Shown here: positions 56,359-64,000 of the stretch, piece after piece
How the letters are laid out: each line of letters starts with the position of its first letter
Position numbering within the stretch: position 1 is the stretch's first letter
DNA from: Treponema sp.
Lineage (GTDB): Bacteria; Spirochaetota; Spirochaetia; Treponematales; Breznakiellaceae
Assembly (NCBI GenBank): GCA_009787775.1
Contig: WQSQ01000002.1
Location: 28,651 to 92,650 of the forward strand
Direction: 5' to 3'
Length of the DNA: 64,000 bases
Notes under the pieces: model-generated
What the model was told of the DNA's origin: nothing
Seen by the model: the letters and a program-made list of their open reading frames with translations, nothing else
Database searches by the model: none
Program-made: the position numbers and the translations under genes

Positions 56359-59247
56359 ATGATAATAAACAAGAAAACATTCATTCTGTTTTCCTTTATT
56401 TTCTTTCTGCTTATTTCCTTAATTGCAATTGCCGCTTATACAATTTCGGCTCGTCAAATCAACCATTCATTTATTGAACAGCAGCTTACTATCGCCTCTG
56501 AAACGATCAGGCTGCGGCTGGCTTCAATTGTGAACAGCGAACTGGCTCTGGTGCTTAAACTGGCGGATACTCCGGTTATCCGTCAGTATTTCATTAATCC
56601 TTCCAATCCGGAACTGGAGGCTTCGGCGCGTCTTGAATTTGACACATACCTGGAACACTTCGGCCTTAAAATAGTGTTCTGGGTTAACGATATCGATAAG
56701 ATATTTTATTCTACCGGCAATGAACCCTATGTTGTCGATCCTGATGACCCGGAATCCTACTGGTATAATTTGACTCTTTACAGTACGGATTTGTACAACT
56801 TCAATATCAACTATAACCCCAACATGCAGCAAATACATCTCTGGATTAATGTTCTGGTATTTAATAAAACGGACGGCCTTAAATATCCTGTAGGAATGCT
56901 TGGTACGGGAATTAACCTTAGCGAGTTCTCCGGTTTTATTGTTAACGCCTACAAGGATTTCGATGAGAACATCACCCCTTATACTTTTAACAAGTTCGGC
57001 GAAATAACTTCAGCGGCGGACTACGAAATTGTTTACAACAAAACGGATATTGGCGAACATCTGGGCGGAGCGGGAACAGAGATTCTCAGGACAGCGCGCG
57101 CGCTTTCAGACGGGGAGAGCCATTGTTTTATATATGACGATAAAATAGTTCTTGTTAGTTCAATCCCTGAAATGGAATGGTATCTGGCTGTAAGTTATCC
57201 GCTTCCCGGGCTTTGGGCTGTAAACAGATCCATGAATACAGTGTTCTTCAGTATGCTTTTTCTGATTCTGTTTATATTGATTGTAATTAACATTTATATT
57301 GCCCGTTCAGAGAACGCTCTGGAAAAGCAGAACGTGCAGCTGATCGAAGCGAACAGGAAATCAGAGACGGCATCACGGGCAAAGAGCGGCTTTCTTGCAG
57401 CCATGAGCCATGAACTGCGCACGCCGCTGAACACGATTATCGGCTTTTCAGAGATTGAGCTGAATAAATCCCTGGAGGCTGCGGCAAGGGACAATGTCAC
57501 ACGCATACACCAATCCGGCCTTCATCTGCTGCGGATTATCAATGATATACTGGATTTGTCAAAACTGGATTCCGGCAGATTTGAAATTACCCCTGACGAA
57601 TATAATACTGCCGCTTTAATCAGCAGCACGGTGGATATGAACATTATAAGAATAGGAACAAAGCCTGTGCAATTTACGCTGGACATTGATGCAGGTTTTC
57701 CGGCAAGACTCAAAGGCGATGAACTGCGCATCAAGCAGATAATGAACAATCTTCTTTCCAACGCCATAAAGTACACAAGGGAAGGAACAGTGCAATTGAC
57801 AATCTCAAGCAGGGAATTAAACGAAAATCAGGTTCTTGCCGTCTTTGCTGTCAGGGATACCGGTATCGGCATAAGAGCTGAGGATATCGGGAAATTGTTC
57901 GGCGACTATACGCAGCTTGACACGCGGACAAACAGGGAAGTTGAAGGGACGGGCCTCGGGCTTTCCATCTCAAGGAGAATCGCGCAGATGATGGGCGGCG
58001 ATATCACTGTAGAAAGCGAATACGGCAAAGGCTCCTGTTTTACAGCGCGCATTGTTCAGGAACGCGCACATTCAGAGGCTGATATAAACAGCTGCGATAA
58101 TTCAGTCATTGGGGAAGAGACAGCCGCTGCGCTTTGCCGCTTCCAGTTCCCCCGGCAAAGCCGCCAATTCCCGCAAAGCATCCGGCAAACTCCCCTGACA
58201 AGTTCTGTACCGGAAGAAGAGGAATACGCCGCTTTAGCGTCACCTGTTACCAAGGAAACTGACGATGTTAAGGATGCGCCCGTTTCCCTTTTCACTATTC
58301 TTGCGGTAGATGACCATCTGAACAATCTCATGCTAATCAGGGAACAGCTTAAGCCGTACGGTATACAGGTTGACGCCGCATCTTCGGGGCAGGAAGCATT
58401 GGAAAAAATACAGGCTGACAGACAGGATAATTCCGGCAGGCGCGGCTACAGCTTGATTCTTATGGATCACATGATGCCTGGAATGGACGGAATAGAGACA
58501 ATGAAGGCAATCAGAAACAACAGGCAATGCGCGGATACTCCGATAATTGTCTTAACCGCTAACGCGCTGCGGGGCATGAGGGAATACTATCTGGAACAGG
58601 GATTTACGGATTTCATTGCGAAACCTGTTGACCAGCGGGTACTGTATGAAGTAATCATGAAACAGCTTACAGGAAGGGAACGCGCAATGGAAACCGAAGA
58701 CGCATACGCGGATAATGCGGTATGCGCTGTTTTTTCAGGCGGGATAATTAAACAGTGTGTTGACAAGCTGAATCACATATACGCCGCCTTTGAGATTAGC
58801 GCCGGCAGCGCAGATACAAACATGGAAATTGACAATGAGTATTTCGCGCGTTTGATCAGCCTGCTTGAATCCCTCAATGCAATGCTGCGTTCACAGCCGC
58901 ACCGTAAAAATGAAACGCTGCTGGAACAAACAGCGGCGCTTGCAGCTGCTGCCAAAAACAAAGACACGCAGGCTGTGGCTGGTCTGCTTCGTTCCTGCCG
59001 CATGGATTTTAATTCATGGGCGGATGAATACGCGCAAACCACACTGCCTGCCGTTCCGGAAATTGTACGGCGGCTGCGAAAAGCAATTTGGGAAGGCGAC
59101 ACAGAAACAACAGGGAAAACAATAAAGGAACTGGGAGCGGCATCGCTTTCTTCTGCGGAACGCGAAAAGTATTTTAATATATATGATTCCCTTATGGACG
59201 ATGACAATGAAAAAGCGCTGGAAAGGATAGGAGAATGGTTAGAATAA
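56359..59247 (+). CDS. Hybrid sensor histidine kinase with REC domain
   Basis: ATG at 56359 (MIINKKTFILFSFIFF TM); KSGFLAAMSHELRTPLNTIIGFSE, NNLLSNAIKYT, DTGIGI, REC domain LILMDHMMPGMDG; listed start 56254 lies inside array B. Confidence 0.93.
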   Translation: MIINKKTFILFSFIFFLLISLIAIAAYTISARQINHSFIEQQLTIASETIRLRLASIVNSELALVLKLADTPVIRQYFINPSNPELEASARLEFDTYLEHFGLKIVFWVNDIDKIFYSTGNEPYVVDPDDPESYWYNLTLYSTDLYNFNINYNPNMQQIHLWINVLVFNKTDGLKYPVGMLGTGINLSEFSGFIVNAYKDFDENITPYTFNKFGEITSAADYEIVYNKTDIGEHLGGAGTEILRTARALSDGESHCFIYDDKIVLVSSIPEMEWYLAVSYPLPGLWAVNRSMNTVFFSMLFLILFILIVINIYIARSENALEKQNVQLIEANRKSETASRAKSGFLAAMSHELRTPLNTIIGFSEIELNKSLEAAARDNVTRIHQSGLHLLRIINDILDLSKLDSGRFEITPDEYNTAALISSTVDMNIIRIGTKPVQFTLDIDAGFPARLKGDELRIKQIMNNLLSNAIKYTREGTVQLTISSRELNENQVLAVFAVRDTGIGIRAEDIGKLFGDYTQLDTRTNREVEGTGLGLSISRRIAQMMGGDITVESEYGKGSCFTARIVQERAHSEADINSCDNSVIGEETAAALCRFQFPRQSRQFPQSIRQTPLTSSVPEEEEYAALASPVTKETDDVKDAPVSLFTILAVDDHLNNLMLIREQLKPYGIQVDAASSGQEALEKIQADRQDNSGRRGYSLILMDHMMPGMDGIETMKAIRNNRQCADTPIIVLTANALRGMREYYLEQGFTDFIAKPVDQRVLYEVIMKQLTGRERAMETEDAYADNAVCAVFSGGIIKQCVDKLNHIYAAFEISAGSADTNMEIDNEYFARLISLLESLNAMLRSQPHRKNETLLEQTAALAAAAKNKDTQAVAGLLRSCRMDFNSWADEYAQTTLPAVPEIVRRLRKAIWEGDTETTGKTIKELGAASLSSAEREKYFNIYDSLMDDDNEKALERIGEWLE

Positions 59248-59870
59248 TAATTGTTGAGGACCAAATATTGATGTGCGACCTGCTGGAAGAACATATCAGA
59301 AAACAGGGTGATATGGAAGTCGCGGGCGTTACAGATGACGCCTCAAAGGCACCGCAGCTATGCAGGGAATTAAAGCCGGATTTGATACTAATAGACATTG
59401 TAACAAAGTCAGGCTGCTCAGGCCTGCAGTTCGCCAAACAGATACGCGAAGAGCTGCCTGACATTAAAGTTATAGTAATGACAAGCTACCCGGAAATAAC
59501 CTTTATTGAGGAAGCGATGAAAATAAAAGCGCACAGTTATCTGCATAAAAGCTCCGGAGTGGATCACCTTGTTTATGTCATCCGAAGCACAATGAAAGGT
59601 TCAGGCATTTATCCAAGCCCTGCGGACATTTCTCCCTTTGCCGGGATTTTTACCGGAAAGGAACTTGCGATAATCAACCATGTATGCCAGGGAGCTTCCC
59701 GCGCTGAAATGGCGCAGAATCTAGGCGTATCGGAATCAATGGTCAAACAGTACATTACTTCGATACTGGACAAATCAGGTTTTGACAGTATCTCAAGATT
59801 CGCCATTTACGCGGTAAGCCAGGGTTTAATCGTGCCTAAGACTCCTGTCCAAAAGTCCAGCAAAAGCTGA
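59235..59870 (+). CDS. NarL/LuxR-family response regulator
   Basis: REC domain LILIDIVTK..., C-terminal HTH TGKELAIINHVCQGASRAEMAQNLGVSESMVKQYITSILDK. Confidence 0.93.
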   Translation: MVRIIIVEDQILMCDLLEEHIRKQGDMEVAGVTDDASKAPQLCRELKPDLILIDIVTKSGCSGLQFAKQIREELPDIKVIVMTSYPEITFIEEAMKIKAHSYLHKSSGVDHLVYVIRSTMKGSGIYPSPADISPFAGIFTGKELAIINHVCQGASRAEMAQNLGVSESMVKQYITSILDKSGFDSISRFAIYAVSQGLIVPKTPVQKSSKS

Positions 59871-59900
59871 CCAAAAGTACAGTAAAAGCTGGACTTTTTT
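59851..59900 (+). terminator. Rho-independent-type terminator overlapping the stop codon of the response regulator
   Basis: AAAAGTCCAGC ... GCTGGACTTTTTT stem with T-tract. Confidence 0.7.
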
Positions 59901-59968
59901 CTCCTGTTTACGGGTTTCCCTGTATTAAACTGCGCGGGAGTATCATAAACAAATAAGGAGGTTTTTTT

Positions 59969-60430
59969 ATGAGAAGTAAGGCGATTTGTCTTTTTTTTAT
60001 TCTTGCTCTGGCGGGTATAACCGGCCTTAACGCCCAGATGACTAAGGCGCAGCTTCAGGATATGTATGTCGCTTATCTTAGAAGCGAGGGATACCAGCCT
60101 TCGGTAGACTCGGACGGAGACGTAAATTTTACAGCGCAGGGACACCGGTTCTACATTGATGTTCTGGATACTGATTTAACTTCATTCCATCTTGTGCTTA
60201 CCAATTTCCTGGACATCGGAGGCGAATCAAACAGGCTGCGGGCTCTTAATGCCGCAAGTGCTGTAACGCGTACAACAAAGGTTGTAAGACTGTATATAAC
60301 TTCAAGCGGCAGAATAGCGGTAGACTCATTTATCTTCCTCGCGAAACCGGAAGATTTCAGCATACACATTAGCCGACTTGTAAACATAATGGTGCAGTCA
60401 AGAAACGAATTCCTTGACCTGATGAGGTGA
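59969..60430 (+). CDS. Secreted YbjN-like small protein
   Basis: aaggagg RBS; signal peptide; LSEGYQPSVD-type N-terminus (YLRSEGYQPSVDSDGDVNFTAQGHRFYIDV). Confidence 0.6.
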   Translation: MRSKAICLFFILALAGITGLNAQMTKAQLQDMYVAYLRSEGYQPSVDSDGDVNFTAQGHRFYIDVLDTDLTSFHLVLTNFLDIGGESNRLRALNAASAVTRTTKVVRLYITSSGRIAVDSFIFLAKPEDFSIHISRLVNIMVQSRNEFLDLMR

Positions 60431-60449
60431 GTAATATCCTGGAGTTTTC

Positions 60450-60605
60450 ATTATTAAGCTTAAGTTCGTTTGTATCGTATTGTTTTTTCTTTATATAGCG
60501 CTGATTGCGTCTTGTTCCCGCAGCGGTGACAATACGCAATCAACGGCCGCGCATGAGTTTGAATATGAAACAGGTTTCATTTCGGTATATATTTCTTTAG
60601 ACTAA
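60450..60605 (+). CDS. Possible small lipoprotein with non-canonical ATT start
   Basis: GGAG-ttttc-ATT; frame reads (M)IKLKFVCIVLFFLYIALIASC-SRSGDNTQST...SLD*; no in-frame ATG. Confidence 0.4.
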   Translation: MIKLKFVCIVLFFLYIALIASCSRSGDNTQSTAAHEFEYETGFISVYISLD

Positions 60606-60677
60606 AAAGTTATAACTCAGGATCGTACCGTATTTTGGCGAGTGTAGATTATGTGTTGTAAATGAAGAGGCTGATTT

Positions 60678-61931
60678 ACGAAAAAGTATTTTTTAACAAT
60701 CACTTTTTTAATGATTACGGCAATAGCTCTTGTATCCTGTAATAAGGGAAGCTCTTACCGCGATGCTCAAACCGCGGAAATGAAAGATTTCAGCAGAAGC
60801 TCAGGCGGCGTTACGGATGTACCGCAAAAAGACACGGCGATCGCCTTATCCTCCGCGAAAGGAGCAAAACTGCTGGAAAGCATTGATTATGATAACAGCG
60901 GCGTAACGGTCTTTTCACACAGCGCTGCTGACTCCGCGGAGAGCTCCACCGGCGGTGTGTCATTAAATCAAACAGCCTCAATCTCCGATAACGCTGTGCC
61001 TCAGCTGCCTGTCGGCTTGTCCATTAACGGGAATCTGAGTTCAGGACAGGAGATTTGGTACAGCGTAAGGAATACCGAGGCAGGCTTTTTGATAATAGAA
61101 ACGCAGGGCGACATTGATACATACCTTACTGTGTATGACGATCAGAGGAACCTTGTTGCGGAAAATGACGACTGGAATAACCTGAACGCGAGGGTCCAAT
61201 TGACTGCCCCGGCCGATACTTCCTATCTTGTCAGATTAAGCGGTTACGGCAGCGCAAACGGTCCATATAGAATTGTAACGTCTCACGAACCAATGCCTGT
61301 TATAACGCCGCTTTATTCCGGACACGACGTAGGTTTTATTGAAAGCGGACAGGAGCGCTGGTTCAGCGTTCTTATAAACAGAATCGGCATTCTTAACGTG
61401 CACGCGGCAGGCGGTGCTCAAACGGTTCTTGAGGTATACAGTACAGATTTTGTATATCTTGGCGGTGACGACAATAACAATGAAAACTCAGGCGCAAAGA
61501 TAAACATGGAAGTAAGGCCCGGAGAAACCTACTATTTTAAATTAAGGGTTTCCGGCAACTCCGGCCCGTATGAAATTACTGCGAACATCAATCCGTATCC
61601 CGCTCCCTTACAGCTCTTTCCGGGAATGTTCCATAATGCTGTTATAAAAAGCGGCGAAGAACATTGGTACAGTGTTACAACAAGCGCAGGCGGTGTTCTT
61701 GCTGTTGAAACCCTGGGTACAACAGACACTACTCTTGAAGCTTTCACCAGTGATTACGAACATATCACCTATAATGACGATACATGGATCGGCGGTCATG
61801 TAGACCGTAACGCCAAAATAGAAATCTTTGTATATGCTCCATACGGCGACACTTATATATTCAAATTAAAAAGCTTTGATTCAGGCCCTTACCGCATTAT
61901 CGTTAGTATGGAGACACATGAAACCATCTGA
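60678..61931 (+). CDS. Lipoprotein with three pre-peptidase C-terminal (PPC)-like domains; start may be ACG at 60678 rather than ATG at 60711
   Basis: Repeats of GQEIWYSVRNTEAGFLIIETQGDIDTYLTVYDDQRNLVAENDDWNN; extending upstream to ACG restores a full signal peptide KKYFLTITFLMITAIALVSC preceded by GAGG. Confidence 0.8.
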   Translation, partial: TKKYFLTITFLMITAIALVSCNKGSSYRDAQTAEMKDFSRSSGGVTDVPQKDTAIALSSAKGAKLLESIDYDNSGVTVFSHSAADSAESSTGGVSLNQTASISDNAVPQLPVGLSINGNLSSGQEIWYSVRNTEAGFLIIETQGDIDTYLTVYDDQRNLVAENDDWNNLNARVQLTAPADTSYLVRLSGYGSANGPYRIVTSHEPMPVITPLYSGHDVGFIESGQERWFSVLINRIGILNVHAAGGAQTVLEVYSTDFVYLGGDDNNNENSGAKINMEVRPGETYYFKLRVSGNSGPYEITANINPYPAPLQLFPGMFHNAVIKSGEEHWYSVTTSAGGVLAVETLGTTDTTLEAFTSDYEHITYNDDTWIGGHVDRNAKIEIFVYAPYGDTYIFKLKSFDSGPYRIIVSMETHETI

Positions 61932-61969
61932 TTCCAAAAGATATTCACAGATTAATTTATATTTCAGGC

Positions 61970-62015
61970 GGCTTTCCTAAGTACCTTCTGCTTGAAAGTT
62001 TTAGGAAAGCCTTTT
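61970..62015. terminator. Terminator-like hairpin between convergent genes
   Basis: GGCTTTCCTAA ... TTAGGAAAGCC 11-bp stem followed by T-rich sequence. Confidence 0.7.
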
Positions 62016-62025
62016 ATAGCCTTTT

Positions 62026-63057
62026 TTAGATTGGCTTTCCGCAGCTGCCGCAAAACTTTGTTCCCTTATCGTTTTTCGCGCCGCACTCACCGCAGAACAC
62101 CGTTTTATTACCGCTGGATGCTGCTGCCGCCGACTGTGATCCGGGACTTTCTTCCTGACCCTTGTTAAACAGCTCCTTAAACTTCGCTGACAATCCGCAT
62201 AATTTACTATACAGGTCAAACTTTATTTTATAGGTCGGCGCTTCTTCCATATACGAAACCATCATGCTAATCATCATATAGCTGTCAATAAAAGCTTTCT
62301 TTGCTACCCACGCTAAGAAACATGCAAAAAGGAATGCAGCAAACCCAAACAACCAGTTTTCCACGGGAATCAACCTGACTATAAGCCCGAAAATAAGGAA
62401 CAATACAAGCGTAACAGCTATCACAAGGCCGACAACTATCGCTGTGGTTTTCGCCGCGTCTTTCAAAAGCTTTTTCCAGTTCTCGGCATAAATCACAACG
62501 CCATCCGTAGCGCTCTTAAACGCACCCTGTTTATTCTTTAAGAAGGTATATCCCAGGCAGCATTCGTCTATGTACCCAAGCGCTATGCCTATAAACATTT
62601 TACCGATATTTACTACAAAGTTCATGCCCGGGATAATGCTGCCCAGCGTGCCTCCCATTTTTTCAAATCCTCTTTGAAGCTGTCTTACAGCGCCGCCGAT
62701 CAGTTTGTCCAGTACAAAATACACATTGGACGTAAGAAAACGCTCCTTCACTTTTTCTTTACCGTAGGCTACCTGATTGTCAGGTACTTTTCCTGTCACG
62801 ACCGCTTCGGTAATAACCGCGACATGCCCTGCTTTAACCAAATAACCTATGTAGTGATTGATAAAGAAATTCACAGCGCCTGTTACGCCGAGCCATATAA
62901 GGAACATTATAAGGTATACAACTTCGTTCTTGAACAGCCACGCGATACCCATGAGTATCGCTAAAGCCACAATAGAAATCACAACAGTCGCAAGCCCTAA
63001 CAGCAGCTTCGCCCAGCAAAAGGGCATGGTCTTTGAAAATATTTCGCCAGCTTTCAT
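62026..63057 (-). CDS. Multi-TM membrane protein with C-terminal zinc ribbon
   Basis: Hydrophobic segments; C-terminus VFCGECGAKNDKGTKFCGSCGKPI. Confidence 0.75.
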   Translation of the reverse strand: MKAGEIFSKTMPFCWAKLLLGLATVVISIVALAILMGIAWLFKNEVVYLIMFLIWLGVTGAVNFFINHYIGYLVKAGHVAVITEAVVTGKVPDNQVAYGKEKVKERFLTSNVYFVLDKLIGGAVRQLQRGFEKMGGTLGSIIPGMNFVVNIGKMFIGIALGYIDECCLGYTFLKNKQGAFKSATDGVVIYAENWKKLLKDAAKTTAIVVGLVIAVTLVLFLIFGLIVRLIPVENWLFGFAAFLFACFLAWVAKKAFIDSYMMISMMVSYMEEAPTYKIKFDLYSKLCGLSAKFKELFNKGQEESPGSQSAAAASSGNKTVFCGECGAKNDKGTKFCGSCGKPI

Positions 63058-63123
63058 TCTTTCTTTTCTCCTTAACTTATTTTTACCGCAGACTTCGCAG
63101 CGGACAATCAGCTTTTATTTGTA

Positions 63124-63714
63124 TTACGCTGTTAATTTACCGCCGCACTCGCTGCAGAATTTTTTATCATCCGCATTTGTCTTGCCGCACGAGGGACAAA
63201 CAAGGCCGCCTGCCGCTGCGGGAGTTTCAGATGAAGATGCTTCAATTATTTTACCGCCGCACTCGGCGCAAAACTTTCTGTCAGGCGCGCTTGCCTTGCC
63301 GCACGAGGAACAAACAAAACCGCTTGTCACAGCGGGAGGAGCCGCAGCTTCCAGTTTTCCTCCGCACTCGGCGCAAAACTTTCTGTCAGGCGCGCTTGCC
63401 TTGCCGCACACAGTACAAATCATACCGCCCGATGCTGCCGCAGCAGCTTTCTCAATTCGCGCAATTTCAGCTTTTGCCTCGTTTATTGCCGCGTTATGCC
63501 CGTCTATCTTCGCGCATAATTCAGCTATATCCTTATCGGCTTTTCCGGTTTCGGCGTATCTTTTATAGAATACCTCGCCAATCTGTTTCATAACCTCGCT
63601 TATCGCGCTTCGCTCAGCGCTTATTTTAGAGTTAAGCTTATTTGTTTCAACCGCGTTCCCGGCCATATTGCCAACATTTTTGGCGAAACCGCTTATTTTA
63701 TCCAGTATTGCCAA
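63124..63714 (-). CDS. Coiled-coil protein with three C-terminal zinc ribbons
   Basis: N-terminal helical region, then CTVCGKASAPDRKFCAECGGK, CSSCGKASAPDRKFCAECGGK, CPSCGKTNADDKKFCSECGGK. Confidence 0.8.
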   Translation of the reverse strand: MAILDKISGFAKNVGNMAGNAVETNKLNSKISAERSAISEVMKQIGEVFYKRYAETGKADKDIAELCAKIDGHNAAINEAKAEIARIEKAAAAASGGMICTVCGKASAPDRKFCAECGGKLEAAAPPAVTSGFVCSSCGKASAPDRKFCAECGGKIIEASSSETPAAAGGLVCPSCGKTNADDKKFCSECGGKLTA

Positions 63715-63733
63715 GATTAACCTCCTTATATCA

Positions 63734-64000
63734 TTAAAAACCTATTCCAAATGACCTCATAACATCTCCAAATATATCAAGTTCCGATCCTAAAAGAAAT
63801 TTTAACAGAGTCTCCCTTGCCCAGCCTGCCAGCAGATAACCAATCAAGCATAAAACAAGTCCGATTAATATAAAAATTAAAAACGCGCGGGCGTAATTAC
63901 GCTTGTTAATATTTTTACAGCCGCCGAAAGCCCAAACAAGACAGATAATCAAACCGATAACCGGAATACTCATTAAGATAGAAGCAAGTACAAATGAACC
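63734..64000 (-). CDS. Partial small membrane protein continuing past the right edge
   Basis: Reading frame stays open upstream of the listed ATG (GSFVLASILMSIPVIGLIICLVW...). Confidence 0.5.
   Translation of the reverse strand, partial: GSFVLASILMSIPVIGLIICLVWAFGGCKNINKRNYARAFLIFILIGLVLCLIGYLLAGWARETLLKFLLGSELDIFGDVMRSFGIGF

Noticed and set aside
58773-59294. 173-aa minus-strand ORF at the kinase/regulator junction
   Set aside because: Antisense to two well-supported overlapping signalling genes; no domain recognised

Overview
This 64 kb window looks like a spirochaete (Treponema-like) chromosome; that is inferred from gene content, not from any search. It holds: (i) a GlcNAc/chitooligosaccharide-type sugar locus (GH20, GH4, BadF-type kinase, ABC transporter); (ii) carD-ispD; (iii) a near-complete histidine pathway (hisG-B-H ... 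F ... A-IE fusion-C-D). Two accessory segments interrupt the his run: a BcgI-like restriction-modification module, and a region with decayed HD-hydrolase and MNT/HEPN genes plus a Phd/RelE toxin-antitoxin pair; (iv) a BspA-like LRR protein; (v) a ydjI-ydjG-ydjH-like SPFH/zinc-ribbon/TPM cluster; (vi) signalling genes (class III cyclase, GGDEF, hybrid kinase plus NarL-type regulator, ECF sigma); (vii) murD-epmA, a YbhJ-like aconitase-family hydratase, and a NusG_II/Gx/ApbE cluster; (viii) zinc-ribbon proteins at the right edge. The most unusual signal is non-coding. Three separate intergenic arrays have an exact 23-bp tandem period. Two of them share a CACTATAG-N-CTATAGTG dyad unit although they lie about 48 kb apart. 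Two of the three arrays sit beside copies of a ~125-140 bp multi-hairpin dispersed element, on the same end of the element in both cases. No tRNA, rRNA or CRISPR array was recognised. All functional assignments come from reading motifs by eye; no database search was run.
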